DNA of 64,000 bases from Reticulitermes speratus (lineage: Eukaryota > Arthropoda > Insecta > Blattodea > Rhinotermitidae). The stretch is taken from NCBI GenBank assembly GCA_021186555.1, contig JAJKFL010000002.1, forward strand, positions 4,787,001 through 4,851,000, read 5' to 3'. The position numbers were made by a program, and so were the translations under genes. Position 1 is the first letter of the stretch, and every line of letters begins with the position of its first letter. This document shows positions 21,695 to 32,349 of the stretch, piece after piece. Under the pieces are notes generated by a model. It saw only the letters and a program-made list of their open reading frames with translations. It did no database searches and had not been told where the DNA came from.

Positions 21695-21973
21695 TCAGAA
21701 CCTCCTCATCACTGTATTTTTCTTTTCAATTAATGGCGCTACTAATGAAAGCAGTTGTAAGTGTGTTTCTTCATCCATTCGCAAATAATTATGCCAGTCT
21801 TTAGGGGCCAGCTTCAACTCAGTCAAGAAATTTACATGGGAATACGTGTTTCTTTTTTGTAACCACTCTTTACACCACATTTTACGCTTATTTTTGCGCT
21901 TACTTTTACACTTCATAGCTATTAGCAAGCCAACAATAGCGAGCGTGTCGTCGTCTGTTGAGGCCATGATCAA
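21695..21973 (-). pseudogene. PIF/Harbinger-like transposase, N-terminal fragment
   Basis: The frame is 92 codons. A basic stretch (KCKSKRKNKRK) is followed by WCKEWLQKRNTYSHVN, then LRMDEETHLQLLSLVAPLI. These match the N-terminal region of HARBI1-type nucleases, upstream of the DDE domain. The frame then runs into inverted-repeat sequence, so the catalytic part (normally over 200 more residues) is absent. The start lies just inside the right terminus, as expected for a compact element. Identification is by motif recall. Confidence 0.7.
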
Positions 21974-21988
21974 GACTAGCGGGATTCG

Positions 21989-22550
21989 CCTGAACGTGTG
22001 TGGGGACTTCAGTTTATCCGGCCGCCTCTCTTCAGGCGGCCTGCGCAGGCAAAACTGACAGGCCTACCTGAACGTGTGTGGGGACTTCAGTTTATCCGGC
22101 CGCCTCTCTTCAGGCGGCCTGCGCAGGCAAAACTGACAGGCCTACCTGAACGTGTGTGGGGACTTCAGTTTATCCGGCCGCCTCTCTTCAGGCGGCCTGC
22201 GCAGGCAAAACTGACAGGCCTACCTGAACGTGTGTGAGGACTTCAGTTTATCCGGCCGCCTCTCTTCAGGCGGCCTGCGCAGGCAAAACTGACAGGCCTA
22301 CCTGAACGTGTGTGAGGACTTCAGTTTATCCGGCCGCCTCTCTTCAGGCGGCCTGCGCAGGCAAAACTGACAGGCCTACCTGAACGTGTGTGTGAGGACT
22401 TCAGTTTATCCGGCCGCCTCTCTTCAGGCGGCCTGCGCAGGCAAAACTGACAGGCCTACCTGAACGTGTGTGAGGACTTCAGTTTATCCGGCCGCCTCTC
22501 TTCAGGCGGCCTGCGCAGGCAAAACTGACAGGCCTACCTGAACGTGTGGT
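21989..22550. repeat. 78-bp hairpin-bearing tandem repeat, about 7 copies
   Basis: The unit starts CCTGAACGTGTGTG, at 21989, 22067 and 22145 (period 78). One copy carries an extra TG (about 22391). Each unit contains GGCCGCCT-CTCTTC-AGGCGGCC, a perfect 8-bp stem with a 6-base loop, followed directly by the palindrome GCCTGCGCAGGC. The unit end (AACTGACAGGCC) matches the element terminus. Because 78 is a multiple of three, a 79-codon repeat frame appears, and I do not regard it as a gene. Confidence 0.9.
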
Positions 22551-22700
22551 TCCTCTAACAGCCTCGCCGAGGCCAAACTCTTGTGGTGTACAGCGGTTAC
22601 ACAAATCACGGCATTCGATTACTAGAAATACTGTATAAACATACTGACCTCTGACTTCACACTAAGGACAGTGTTGTAGATACAGAGTAAACCTCTGGTT

Positions 22701-22877
22701 GAGGTCTTGGCTCTTCTGGGATGTTACACGGCGTAGATTGACCTACGTTTCGGGACGACCTATCGGTCCCATCTTGGACTGCTTGATCCTTGAAGATGGG
22801 ATCGATAGGTTGTCTCGAAACGTCGGTAAATAATTACTAATCTACGCCACGTGACACCCCAAAAGAGCGAAGATCTC
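22701..22877. mobile_element. Fold-back element with GAAACGTCGG arms
   Basis: The left arm (GAGGTCTTGGCTCTTCTGGG, then TACGTTTCGGGACGACC) pairs with the right arm (GTCTCGAAACGTCGGTA, then CAAAAGAGCGAAGATCTC). The loop contains CTTGATCCTTGAAGATGGG. Confidence 0.75.
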
Positions 22878-23220
22878 ATTTACACCGCGGCGGAAGCCTG
22901 AAACCGCGCCTAAACCAGTCGTTACTTAGAAGTTGATGGAATGGTTGGTGTATGATTTCTGAGTTTCCGATATACCGGCTTGTGCAGTAGTAAGTACTAG
23001 GTTCAGATTTTAATTTTGTTCTATATGTATGAATTTAAGATGCTGAAAAGTATAGAGAAAGGGGTAGAAGGGGGTGGGGGAGAATGCTGTAGTGTAATGT
23101 GGGGTACGGGGCACGGCACCAGCTGGAATTTTTTCGCTCCACTGCGCTGTCGTTTGATGTAATTGCAATATGTGACAGAAAGCATATTAAAACAACGTAT
23201 ATTTGAGACTGCCCTAAATA
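22878..23220. other. Unassigned sequence
   Basis: No gene or repeat end was recognised before the hairpin MITE. A G-rich run lies near 23061-23080. Confidence 0.4.
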
Positions 23221-23298
23221 CAGGGCATACACAAAAGAATGGTGCGGTTTTAATAGTGTTCACTATTAAAACCGCACCATTCTTTTGTGTATGCCCTG
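23221..23298. mobile_element. Minimal mariner-type MITE, perfect 38-bp hairpin
   Basis: The element is 78 bp: two perfectly inverted 38-bp arms (outer end CAGGGCATACACAAAAGAAT) around a 2-base centre. It is flanked by TA on both sides. The outer 30 bases equal the terminal inverted repeat of the 16.04-16.63 kb mariner element, so it is the smallest member of that family seen here. Confidence 0.9.
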
Positions 23299-24030
23299 TA
23301 TAGAAGTCGTTCGACAGGACCCCACTTAAGCTCGCGTTATTTTCGTCAAAAAAAAAAAGCCTCATTAACAACAGCAAAACCAGAGCAATCTGGAGTTAGG
23401 ATCTTTTTGACTTTCCGCCATGTATTGTACATCGGAAACGACTGACTTAATGTCACCACGTCGGGCTATGTGCCTCGGGCAGAGAAATTTTGTTAGCTGT
23501 GACTTTCGTATTATTTGTTACAAAATATAGCGAGTCTTAGGGTGTAGCCATCTCTACGTGCCTCAGGCTAGTACCTGGAAACACGTAATTACGTTCCGAT
23601 ATTATCATTTTTCTTGTTCATTAAATAAAATTGGGAGCATAAAAATGAATTAGCATAACACAAGACAGTGTTTCCTACATGAAACAAGATTTCTTAATGT
23701 GTGTGCATACGGACGTGTGTGTGTGTTTTTTTTTGTTTGTGTAATTCAACTAACCAAGTGTTATTTAGGCTATCGCAGGGCAGTCTAAACTTTCCAGGTC
23801 AGAGGGCCAATTCGTAGCTGTGGGAACAGACTAACTCTTAGTTTCATTTTCAGTCGCCCGGTCCGTTTATTCATAACTGCTAACACGTCCAAACAAATCG
23901 AAACACAAATTAAGTTGTGCCACGTAGTCTGGAATTTTCTAAATTTGTGCTTTGTACGTTTGTACACACCTACTTGACCGGCCTTTGTGTTAATGTATTG
24001 CAGATACAGTCGTTATAGAGCTCAAATTCA
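23299..24030. other. Unassigned sequence
   Basis: Several short frames but no motif. GT-rich and T-rich microsatellite sequence lies at 23716-23738. Confidence 0.35.
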
Positions 24031-24035
24031 TTCCA

Positions 24036-24412
24036 TTCATTCATTCATTCATTCATTCATTCTGCAGTCTGTCTTACGACAGGTCAGTAGCCTCTTCCAA
24101 AGCGAGTTCTCCAAAAAGTGCGATCTAGTGCTTCCTCTTTCAATTTACAGTATCTTCTCTTTTCCTTAAGGCCATCCAGTAGCTGCTTACGTCTTCTTCC
24201 TCGTCTTCCCGTCGTTTCTATCCTTCCTTCTACCTTTCCTTCAATCACATGTTTCAGAAGGCAGTTTCTACGCAAGATGTGACCAATCCAGTTAGCCTTT
24301 CTTCTTTTTATTGTATGTACGATATTCCTCTCCTCCTTCACTCTATGTAATACTTCATTTCTCACACGATCGGTCCAACTGATCTTCTCCGTTCTTCTCC
24401 AGCACTTATCAC
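24036..24412 (-). mobile_element. Non-LTR retrotransposon 3' end (family L1)
   Basis: The minus-strand frame 24084-24365 encodes RNEVLHRVKEERNIVHTIKR, then RKANWIGHILRRNC and the basic tail. The left edge is a (TTCA)n run (24036-24062), which on the coding strand is a (TGAA)n 3' tail. Simple-repeat tails rather than poly-A are usual in RTE-clade LINEs. The copy is 5'-truncated at about 24412. Confidence 0.85.
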
Positions 24413-24544
24413 ACTGCTTATAAATTACGATTGTGCAGTAGGCTACAGTTCATTCAGTCCGCCCTGAAACGCATTAACACGGTACATGTCGTATCATGCG
24501 TCTACGCGGTATAAGATCCACTTTAATATTATCCTCCAATCTAC

Positions 24545-25213
24545 TCCTAACTAACTAACTAACTAATTCCATGGAGCAGAGCTCTCTTTCAGAAGCTAAA
24601 TGTTGCTCACTTAGTCAAGACATTCACCCCAGTGTATGTAACCCAAAAGTTCATTACCGTATTCACAAGAGCCCGCCACTTGCCCGTATCCTGAACCAGA
24701 CGAATTTAGTCCATGCCCTCACATCCGTTTTCTTTGAGGTCAAGGTGAAGTTCCTATCCACGTCATGAAGGCGTATGGGGGCAGAATTATAGATCCACTC
24801 ATTCTTAATTTCAACAGTAGATATGGTGAGTGGCCAACTTCACGCCCGAGTCGCTTTACCCCCCCCCCCCCCCCCAGTAAAGAAACCTGTACCCATTAGG
24901 AAGCTAGGTGGACCCCATAATCCGTCTGAACTTTTTCGAAAACAGAATTGTGAGCCCTTGGCGGGATTCAAACCCCACGTCATCCAGCATCTAACCTAGC
25001 CATTATCGACTACGCTATCCCCAGATCCTCTTGTTTTTCCTGTAACATCGATCTAGTATCCTCCCATCTATGCCTAGGTCTTCCAACTGGTCTCTTTTTT
25101 TTCACCTTTCCTTACCAACACCCCATAAGTGCCACATGTCCCGCCCATCTCATCTCTCTTGATTTGATCAGCCGAATACCAACCTGAGCCTGCCTTCTTA
25201 TTAAGGTTTTTTT
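24545..25213 (-). mobile_element. LINE family L2 3' end, split by a SINE
   Basis: The left part (24545-24775) has the (CTAA)n tail, CCATGGAGCAGAG, and homology to the coding end. The right part (25028-25213) continues the same minus-strand coding region (segments corresponding to GHVARM and RVLVG). The 250 bp between them is an S3 SINE-like insertion. Both parts are mutated. Confidence 0.75.
24776..25024 (-). mobile_element. SINE-like repeat (family S3), nested
   Basis: A minus-strand tRNA-like head lies at about 24956-25022 (B box GGGTTTGAATCCC, A box TAGCGTAGTCGA). The S3 body lies to its left, with a poly-C run at 24860-24875. It interrupts the L2 LINE remnant and is therefore the younger insertion. 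Confidence 0.75.
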
Positions 25214-25900
25214 TTTTCCTTCAGACCTCCGATTTAAATTTTGTTTTAAACAGTTGGTATAAACAGTAATATGTCTATATCTTAGACCATGCAACAGTCA
25301 CTTTGCGGCCATTTTGTACAAAATATACAAAAACTAACTACATTTATGCTTTACGAATGTGTTTACTGTAGTCTTGTCCATTACCAACGATCATCAGAAT
25401 TTCTTCATTATTTTCGGACACATAAGTATGCGGACGGACGCACACGCACGTCGTTAATTGAAACAATACAATCGGCAGTTAGCCTCAATACAGTTTAGGT
25501 CTGTTCCAAATTAAATATATGACGTTTGGAGTTTGAATATGGTTACGTGTGCCAGTTTTGCACTCGAATATTAAGGGGCACGTTGCTTTAAAGGGAAGGA
25601 AATGGCAAGACATTTTTGGTGGTGACTGTATTGATAGCTGCGTAGAAATGAATGGGTTTGATGTAGAAATTGTCGAGGTCTTTGTCCTGTAGATGTGTGT
25701 GTGTGTGTGTATTAGGATGTGGGCTATCGACGGGAGGAGGGGAGCTGATGACCGGTGTGATGTACAGGGTGCGTGCAAAATAATGTATGCGGTAAGAACT
25801 AATCAGAATTTTGATATTAACCATTTTCTTGACACCCCTTTAAATAATATACATAAGCCAATTCATTTATGCATTACCAATGTAATTAACACTTTTCCGC
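25214..25900. other. Unassigned sequence with a (GT)n run
   Basis: (TG)n at about 25693-25710. Short frames have no motif. Confidence 0.35.
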
Positions 25901-25904
25901 ACAC

Positions 25905-26065
25905 GTCCAGACCTGCCCTGGGGCCCACCCAGCCTCATGTACAATGGGTACCGGGTAAAGCGGCCGGGGCTTCGGTTGACCACTCACGCCCCATCTAGCG
26001 CCGAGGTTAAAGAAAGAGTAGACCTATACGTCTACTCCCCCTCTGAGCCTTCATAGCCTGTTGTA
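25905..26065 (+). mobile_element. SINE-like repeat (family S3)
   Basis: The body includes CTGGGGCCCACCCAGCCTC, GGTACCGGGTAAAGCGGCCG and CATCTAGCGCCGAGGTTAAA. It has the same orientation as the copy at 10.7-11.0 kb and ends near CTTCATAGCCTG. The tRNA-like head is not seen. Confidence 0.65.
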
Positions 26066-26194
26066 GGGTAAACTTTGCTTTAAATTCACGAATTTTTGTT
26101 TATTAAATTTTTTTTTGGGGGGGGGGGGTATTTGAGGAGTCAGTAGTAGACAAAAGATTTTGTGATTATGGAAGAAACTAGTAAAGTGCTACAT

Positions 26195-26640
26195 TTGGAG
26201 CGTAGCTTTGTGTGGTGCTGAAACGTGGACACTTCGGAAAGTAGATCAGAAGTATCTGGAAAGTTTTGATATGTGGTGCTGGAGAAGAATGGAGAAGATC
26301 AGTTGGACCGATCGTGTGAGAAATGAAGAAGTATTACACAGAGTGAAGGAGGAGAGGAATATCGTACATACAGTAAAAAGAAGAAAGGCTAACTGGATTG
26401 GTCACATCTTGCGTAGAAACTGCCTTCTGAAACACGTGATTGAAGGAAAGTTAGAGGGAAGGATAGAAATGACGGGAAGACGAGGGAGAAGACGTAAGCA
26501 GCTACTGGATGACCTTAAGGAAAAGAGAAGATACTGGAAATTGAAAGAGGAAGCACTAGATCGCACTTTTTGGAGAACTCGCTTTGGAAGAGGCTACGGA
26601 CCTGTCGTAAGACAGACTGCAGAGTGAATGGTGTGTATGT
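26195..26640 (+). pseudogene. Non-LTR retrotransposon ORF2 C-terminal region (family L1)
   Basis: This is the longest L1 copy here. The frame 26208-26627 (139 codons) begins CGAETWTLRKVDQKYLESFD, passes through WCWRRMEKISWTDRVRNEE and ends in the basic GRRGRRRK tail and RFGRGYGPVVRQT. In RTE-type proteins this lies after the reverse transcriptase domain. The frame is still open, so the insertion is fairly young, but the RT and endonuclease domains are absent through 5' truncation. Confidence 0.85.
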
Positions 26641-27299
26641 AATATTACTTTTTGAAGATTCTGTAGGGTAGATTCGTGGGTTTAAGTTTTATTTTCTTGA
26701 GTATATACTGGATGAAGGAATTATCGTTATATAATACGTTTTCAGATATGCAGTGTGTAGGTTATAAGCGTCTTATATGGTGCACTAACTTTTGTAGAAC
26801 CCTTGGAAGTTTTATATCAGTGATTTTACTGTGGTCTAGTTTTGAAAATATAAAATGTGGTTTTCTTGACTAGATATGTCATATCTCAAAAGGGGGGGGG
26901 GGGGGTTGCCGGGCTGCAGCCACCTCGTTTCCCCAAAAAGAACAAAAAACAAAAAAAAAATCGAAAATAAAAAGCAGATTTTGCAGGAATATTAGATCTT
27001 GTGATTTAAATCAGGTGACTGAGTCATGGAACATATATGTTTACATGTACATAAATGCGTTTGAAAACAGCGTTTATGTTGCAGTTATGACATGATTTTC
27101 ATAGCATAATTTTTTAAGTCAAATATAAATTATAAACAGCCTTACCGTCAGCACCTCCCCCCCCCCCCCAAATAAAAAATTCTGGGTGCGCGCCTGACAT
27201 GATTGCTTAAGAGCCTATTTTTTTTTAGTCCTCTTCTACCTACTCCGGTTTTCCCGTTTCAGTGTCGAGGTTTGTAATTTTCTTTTGATCACACTCAGA
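26641..27299. other. Unassigned sequence with homopolymer tracts
   Basis: A G-run lies at about 26891-26907, an A-run at 26951-26960 and a C-run at 27158-27169. No gene recognised. Confidence 0.4.
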
Positions 27300-27485
27300 C
27301 ACACCACACTCGGTAGGACTCCCCTGGACGAGGGATCAGCCCGTCGTAGAGGCCTCTACCTGACAACAACACACAACACTCACAACAGACAGACATCCAT
27401 GCCCCCGGTGGGATTCGAACCCACAATCCAAGCAAGCGAGCGGCCGAAGACTCACGCCTTAGACCGCGCGGCCACTGGGATCGGC
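27300..27485 (-). mobile_element. tRNA-derived SINE (family S1)
   Basis: The head is on the right: minus-strand A box TGGCCGCGCGGTCTAAGGCG (about 27456-27475) and B box GGGTTCGAATCCC (near 27412). The body extends left through CATGGATGTCTGTCTGTTGT and CCTCTACGACGGGCTGATCC to about 27300. The final 3' part seen at 49.4 kb is missing. Confidence 0.8.
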
Positions 27486-28755
27486 CTTTAGAGCCGTTAC
27501 CGGCCCAATTCGCCGCCATATACCACTTCTTCAGGCACAGACCCTCTCATTATCACGTCTTCTACCGGTTGCCGGTGTTAATGCTTCCTTTTGACTTGGC
27601 AGAAATGCTAATCGCCTGCGTGGTGATCTTTACCAATTCCTTTTTAGTCAAGTCAATCACCTTTTCCATCCCATTCAAAAGTTGCAGCGCCAACTGGATA
27701 ACAGTTACGTACCTAGAATGACAAATACGTTGTGCGTATACGCGTGTCAGCGTGCGTGCACGCATCCTCAGGCCACACAACCCCACCCCTGATACGTGTG
27801 ACGGATAGACTGACGAATGGCGGTCAGATAGTGTGTGTGACGTGACGGAATCTGCTATTTCGGCTTGTAGCTAACACCAGTAGCTTCTCTCCCCCCTCTC
27901 TCTCTCTCCGTCCCCCGCCCAAAACCATCCGTCTATATGTTCCTCTTTTTTGTATCATTGTAGCCCCACTGGGGTCTGCCGGTTGATGGGCCTAAGACAT
28001 CTGTTACACGCAACGTATCACGTGACCCCTGTCCACGTGGGTGATGCTACGTTTCTTCAGGTTGTTTCATTCCCCTACGCAACTGAGAACGATGTTGATA
28101 ACTCGAATACAGGAATATCTCGACTTTCGCCGCTTCGAGTTTTCGTCGCTTCGCTCTTTCGTCCGGGTTTTCAATTATAACCACGTTTGCAAATTTCGTC
28201 GCTTACTTCGCTCTTTCGTCCGGGTTTTCAATTATAACCACTTTTCCAAATTTCGTCGCTTGCTTCGCTCTTTCGTCGCATTTCGTCACCACCGCGCGCC
28301 ATCTTGTTTCTTTCGTCGTCCAGTCTTTGAATATAAGTCGTTCGGTGTGCACTGTTTTTTGAAATTGTCCGCATTGAATGTCTTATATTTGTTTTTTATT
28401 TTATTTTATATATTTTATATATTCTTATGTTTATTTCTGTTTATTTAGGCGTTGCACGCATGCGCAAGTGTCGTATATTTAGTAATTTACGTTTTTTGGC
28501 GGCCCTAATGCATTTGCAAGCTAAATAAATGCTATGCTTCGACTTTCGTCGATTTTCGACTTTCGTCAGTGCTCTGGTCCCTAACCCGTCGAAAGAGCGA
28601 GGTATTGCTGTACCCAGTTTTTAGAGTGCGACATGTTTCGACTTCATTTTAAGTCATCTTCACGGGTTGCACTTAAATACGTGAAAGTGTTGCGTAGCTC
28701 CAGCTAATTAGACACAGCTGAGTCCTTCGTGAATAGCTAATAATCTCACGCCTAG
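27486..28755. other. Unassigned sequence with a 57-bp tandem repeat
   Basis: At about 28135-28290 a 57-bp unit (TTCGCTCTTTCGTCCGGGTT plus TTCAATTATAACCAC) repeats about 2.5 times and creates a 135-codon repeat frame. At 28622-28676, read on the minus strand, GAAGATGACTT, AAGTCGAAACATGTC and GCACT resemble a hammerhead with a damaged first core base. A CT-rich run lies at 27887-27911. Confidence 0.45.
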
Positions 28756-29345
28756 TCGAGAATTTTCCAGAATTTTTATGGAACGCGAAGGTTCATTACC
28801 GTTTTCACAACAGCCTGCCATTTGTCCCAATCCTGAGCCAGATTAATCCATCACACGTGCTCACATCCTGTTACTTGAAGATCCATCTTCATATATTACT
28901 GCCATGTAAGCCTAGGCCCTCCAAGTGGCATTCTTTATTCACGTTTCCCTACCAAAACTCTGTATGCACCTCTCCTCTCCCCATACGTGCTATATGCCCC
29001 GCCAATATTATTCTTCTTGATTTTATAACCCGAATAATATTTGGTGATGAGCACAGATCATAAAGCTCCTAGTTATGTAGTCTTCTCCACTCCCCTCTTA
29101 CTTCGTCCCCCTTAGGCCCCAAATATCCTCCTCAGCACCCTGTTCTCGAAAAATCTTAGCCTGTGTTCTGCCCTTAATGTGAAAGACCGAGTTTCATACC
29201 CATACAAAAGAAAGGTAACATTCTATTTCTGTAAGCTTTAATGCTTATATTATTCTGTACAAAACTGGAACACAAATGATCTGGACCTCTCTGAATTTTA
29301 TCTGCTCTTGATTGTGTTTCATTGAATTTTGTCGCCTCGAAAGTT
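28756..29345 (-). mobile_element. Non-LTR retrotransposon 3' end (family L2), decayed
   Basis: On the minus strand the segment matches the C-terminal coding region seen open at 59.64-60.09 kb, extending further upstream to the part corresponding to the YGCETWSL motif (about 29190-29205). Many frameshifts interrupt it. It is the longest L2 relic in the window. Confidence 0.75.
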
Positions 29346-29835
29346 TCGAAACATATCGATATATCGATATCAACGCCAGATAGTACGCTTAACTACGAGA
29401 TTTTAAGTAATGGGACTGTGCTTTTATTGACCAGTAACAAAGCTAGGGATGTGAGACTTCAGACGAGACGAATTTGAAAACTTTCGGCAATTATTTACGA
29501 ATTTGTGAAGATTCCTGACACGTTCACTGTGACATCAGTGCCAAACTATATCATACTTGTGGCAGGTGCACAGGGACTTCTGGCTCACTATCTAGTTAAC
29601 TGACTGGTGACCTACTTAATAATTGATAACAGCTTCATAAAATGAACCTAAGAATCTACATCCATTTGCTTTTGAATAATAATATCACTGGTGGAATGCA
29701 CTTTATTTACAAATGACTGCTTAGCTCTGTTCCATGAGGTCACGAACCCTTTCAGATGGAAGATGGGATATGAACCACAACAACTGAGACGTCTTTGTGA
29801 TGGTAATTACTAAGGTCATGAGAACGACTTCCAGA
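29346..29835. other. Unassigned sequence
   Basis: No gene, tandem repeat or element end was recognised. Confidence 0.35.
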
Positions 29836-30137
29836 ACCGCAGTAAAGGTAAAACAATCACATTACATGCCTGGACAGGCCCTTAGGGTTCCCGAAGGTCG
29901 AGGCTCCCAGATTTCTAGACAATCGGCACTTGAAGGTGGTAAGGTTGTCAGCCCTACGCACCGGCGGCTTTACCCCCCAGAAAACACTCCTGGTACTCAT
30001 TTCTGTTAGAGACTGAATCGATCCCAGAGCCATAGTGCGACCGAAAGGATTATGTCAGTGACACCATCGGGAAGCGAACCCGCGACCTTCCGGCTTGTGG
30101 AGCAGTGCCTCAACCAACTGCGCTACAGCGTGCCCCA
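29836..30137 (-). mobile_element. tRNA-derived SINE (family S2)
   Basis: The head on the right is well preserved. On the minus strand it reads GTAGCGCAGTTGGTTGAGGC (A box) and GGGTTCGCTTCCC (B box). The body to the left includes GGCCCTTAGGGTTCCCGAAG and CAGCCCTACGCACC. It is the most complete S2 copy in the window. Confidence 0.85.
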
Positions 30138-30634
30138 ATGACTGCATAATTGTTATTTAATTTTGGGGTGGAGAAAAAAACTTACATTTATTTGTAATAA
30201 TATTACGCGTCCTTATAATTCTGTCTGAATGTTAATCCAAGAGTCACTCAACACCGCATCCTGGTGGTTATAGAACCAAACAGTCACTCATATGAAACTT
30301 CGAGATGCGAACCCTGGAGCTAAGGGACAGGTATGCTACTGTGTGCGTGCAGACACGCATAGGCAATCCAGGGGTACAGGTGCAACTGATTTATGATTCT
30401 TTCCCAGAGGTGGAGGAGGTATTTGAACGCCTCTCTCCTCTAGGGATATCCAGTTCTTAACGATTACACTTGTAGCACGATTCATCTTGTGTATAAACAC
30501 AGGGATTATGAGTGTTTGTCTTAATACAGCTGCATCTTTAAAGATTTGGTGATTTATGATGGATTGACGTTGTCTTGTGAAAACTTGTACAGGCTATATA
30601 CCCCGTCTAACTTAAAATTACTCGCAGGGAGACA
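30138..30634. other. Unassigned sequence
   Basis: Nothing recognised. It ends at the TTAA (30635-30638) that precedes the next piggyBac-like element. Confidence 0.35.
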
Positions 30635-30638
30635 TTAA

Positions 30639-31513
30639 TCCTTTAAAGCCCAGTGGTCACTCTATACGTACCACCATGTTTAACATTCAACAATTCTACG
30701 TTCTGCCCACACAGTGTATTTATGTGTTTTGTGTGGATCTCAGAACAAACAGCGATTATTTCACTGTACAGCATTAACTGACTGGTTTGTATAACTGAGA
30801 CGGAGTGTGTTTACTGCGCGGTACGGACTGTATTTATGTGTTTTGTGTGGATCTCAGAACAAACAGCGATTATTTCACTGTACAACATTAACTGACTGGT
30901 TTGTATAACTGAGACGGAGTGTGTTTACTGCGCGGTACGGACTGTATTTATGTGTTTTGTGTGGATCTCAGAACAAACAGCGATTATTTCACTGTACAAC
31001 ATTAACTGACTGGTTTGTATAACTGAGACGTAGTGTGTTTACTGCGCGGTACGGACTGTATTTATGTGTTTTGTGTGGATCTCAGAACAAACAGCGATTA
31101 TTTCACTGTACAGCATTAACTGACTGGTTTGTATAACTGAGACGGAGTGTGTTTACTGCGCGGTACGGACTGTATTTATGTGTTTTGTGTGGATCTCAGA
31201 ACAAACAGCGATTATTTCACTGTACAGCATTAACTGACTGGTTTGTATAACTGAGACGGAGTGTGTTTACTGCGCGGTACGGACTGTATTTATGTGTTTT
31301 GTGTGGATCTCAGAACAAACAGCGATTATTTCACTGTACAACATTAACTGACTGGTTTGTATAACTGAGACGTAGTGTGTTTACTGCGCGGTACGGACTG
31401 TATTTATGTGTTTTGTGTGGATCTCAGAACAAACAGCGATTATTTCACTGTACAGCATTAACTGACTGGTTTGTATAACTGAGACGGAGTGTGTTTACTG
31501 CGCGGTACGGACT
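30639..31513 (+). mobile_element. piggyBac-like element with 114-bp array A2, right end lost
   Basis: TTAA is followed by TCCTTTAAAGCCCAGTGG and the same 80-bp left end as at 13.40 kb. About seven 114-bp monomers follow (30719-31513), some with ACGTAGTG for ACGGAGTG. The array stops abruptly at GTACGGACTG without the right-hand terminal sequence found at 15.2 kb, so the right end is deleted. Confidence 0.8.
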
Positions 31514-31785
31514 GAACATGACAGGTTTTCCTCCCAGTATTTCGGTTTTCCCCTGTCAATATCATTCCACCGGTGTTCCACACTCATCTTCAACTCGTAT
31601 ATGCTGCTCTTACCAGAAGGACAAACGCGTGAAGCCTGGGAACTTTACAAAAAAAAAATAGTGCTCTTTCGGAAATCGGGGAGCTTGGATAGACTTTCAC
31701 TTTCTTCTTAAAAGGGTCAAGAACAGACGTAACGCAGTGATCGCTCTCCTTCGCATTACCGTGTCCTATCTAACAATGTAAATAT
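31514..31785. other. Unassigned sequence
   Basis: Nothing recognised between the array and the LINE fragment. Confidence 0.3.
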
Positions 31786-31789
31786 TAAA

Positions 31790-31940
31790 AGATAAATATT
31801 GCCATTTTGTACGGATGCGAAACTTGGTCTCTCCCTCTGTGGAGAGGATATGGGTTGAAGTTGTTTGTGAACAGAGAGGTGAAGAGAGCATTTGGGTCTA
31901 AGGCACAGTGACGGGAGACTGGAGACAGATACGTATGGAG
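31790..31940 (+). mobile_element. LINE family L2 fragment
   Basis: TTTTGTACGGATGCGAAACT and TGGTCTCTCCCTCTG correspond to the LYGCETWSL motif of the L2 protein, followed by decayed downstream sequence. It is an isolated internal piece with no 3' tail. Confidence 0.6.
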
Positions 31941-32059
31941 ACCTTGACAGCCTGTAGGCTTATTTGAACAGACGTTTGTAGGCACAGTGTAGTCGCGAAG
32001 AGGAGAATAATTAAGCCAACGGAGACATGATAGAGAGGGATGTGCATAGCACACAAGAG

Positions 32060-32300
32060 AGAGAGAGATAGACAGATGTCTCTACTCTTTCTTTAACCTC
32101 GGCGCTAGATGGGGGTGGGTGGTCAACGCCACTCCCCGGCCGTTTTACCCCCTGGAATTACCCGGTACCCATTGTACAGGAGGCTAACAGATGTTAAATG
32201 CAAAGGTAAAGTGCTACTGTCTACGACTTGAAGGGTTATAGTAGGAGTAGAGGTATAGCTCCACGCATTCTTAACCTCGGTGCTAGATGGAGGTGACGGT
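32060..32300 (-). mobile_element. SINE-like repeats (family S3), two partial copies
   Basis: 32081-32195 matches the S3 body inverted (CTTTAACCTCGGCGCTAGAT, then CCCGGTACCCATTGTACAGG). A second, shorter match with the same start lies at 32232-32298. Confidence 0.6.
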
Positions 32301-32349
32301 AAATCTTGTAAAAATTTTGCCTGGAAAACCTGAAGATAAAAGATTGTTT

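Larger units (their letters stand above)
21446..22558 (-). mobile_element. Harbinger-type remnant with amplified terminal repeats
   Basis: The left end (CACACACGCTCCGGCGGCCT, about 21468) is similar in inverse to the right end, where CTGACAGGCCTACCTGAACG precedes GTGTGG. The interior carries the N-terminus of a PIF/Harbinger-like transposase. A 16-bp direct repeat (CGTGTGGTTCCTCTAA) flanks the whole block at 21446 and 22543. The exact element ends are unresolved. Confidence 0.6.

Noticed and set aside
21998-22237. 79-codon frame of three 26-residue repeats
   Set aside because: It is the 78-bp hairpin satellite read in phase, and it ends when a unit changes by one base.
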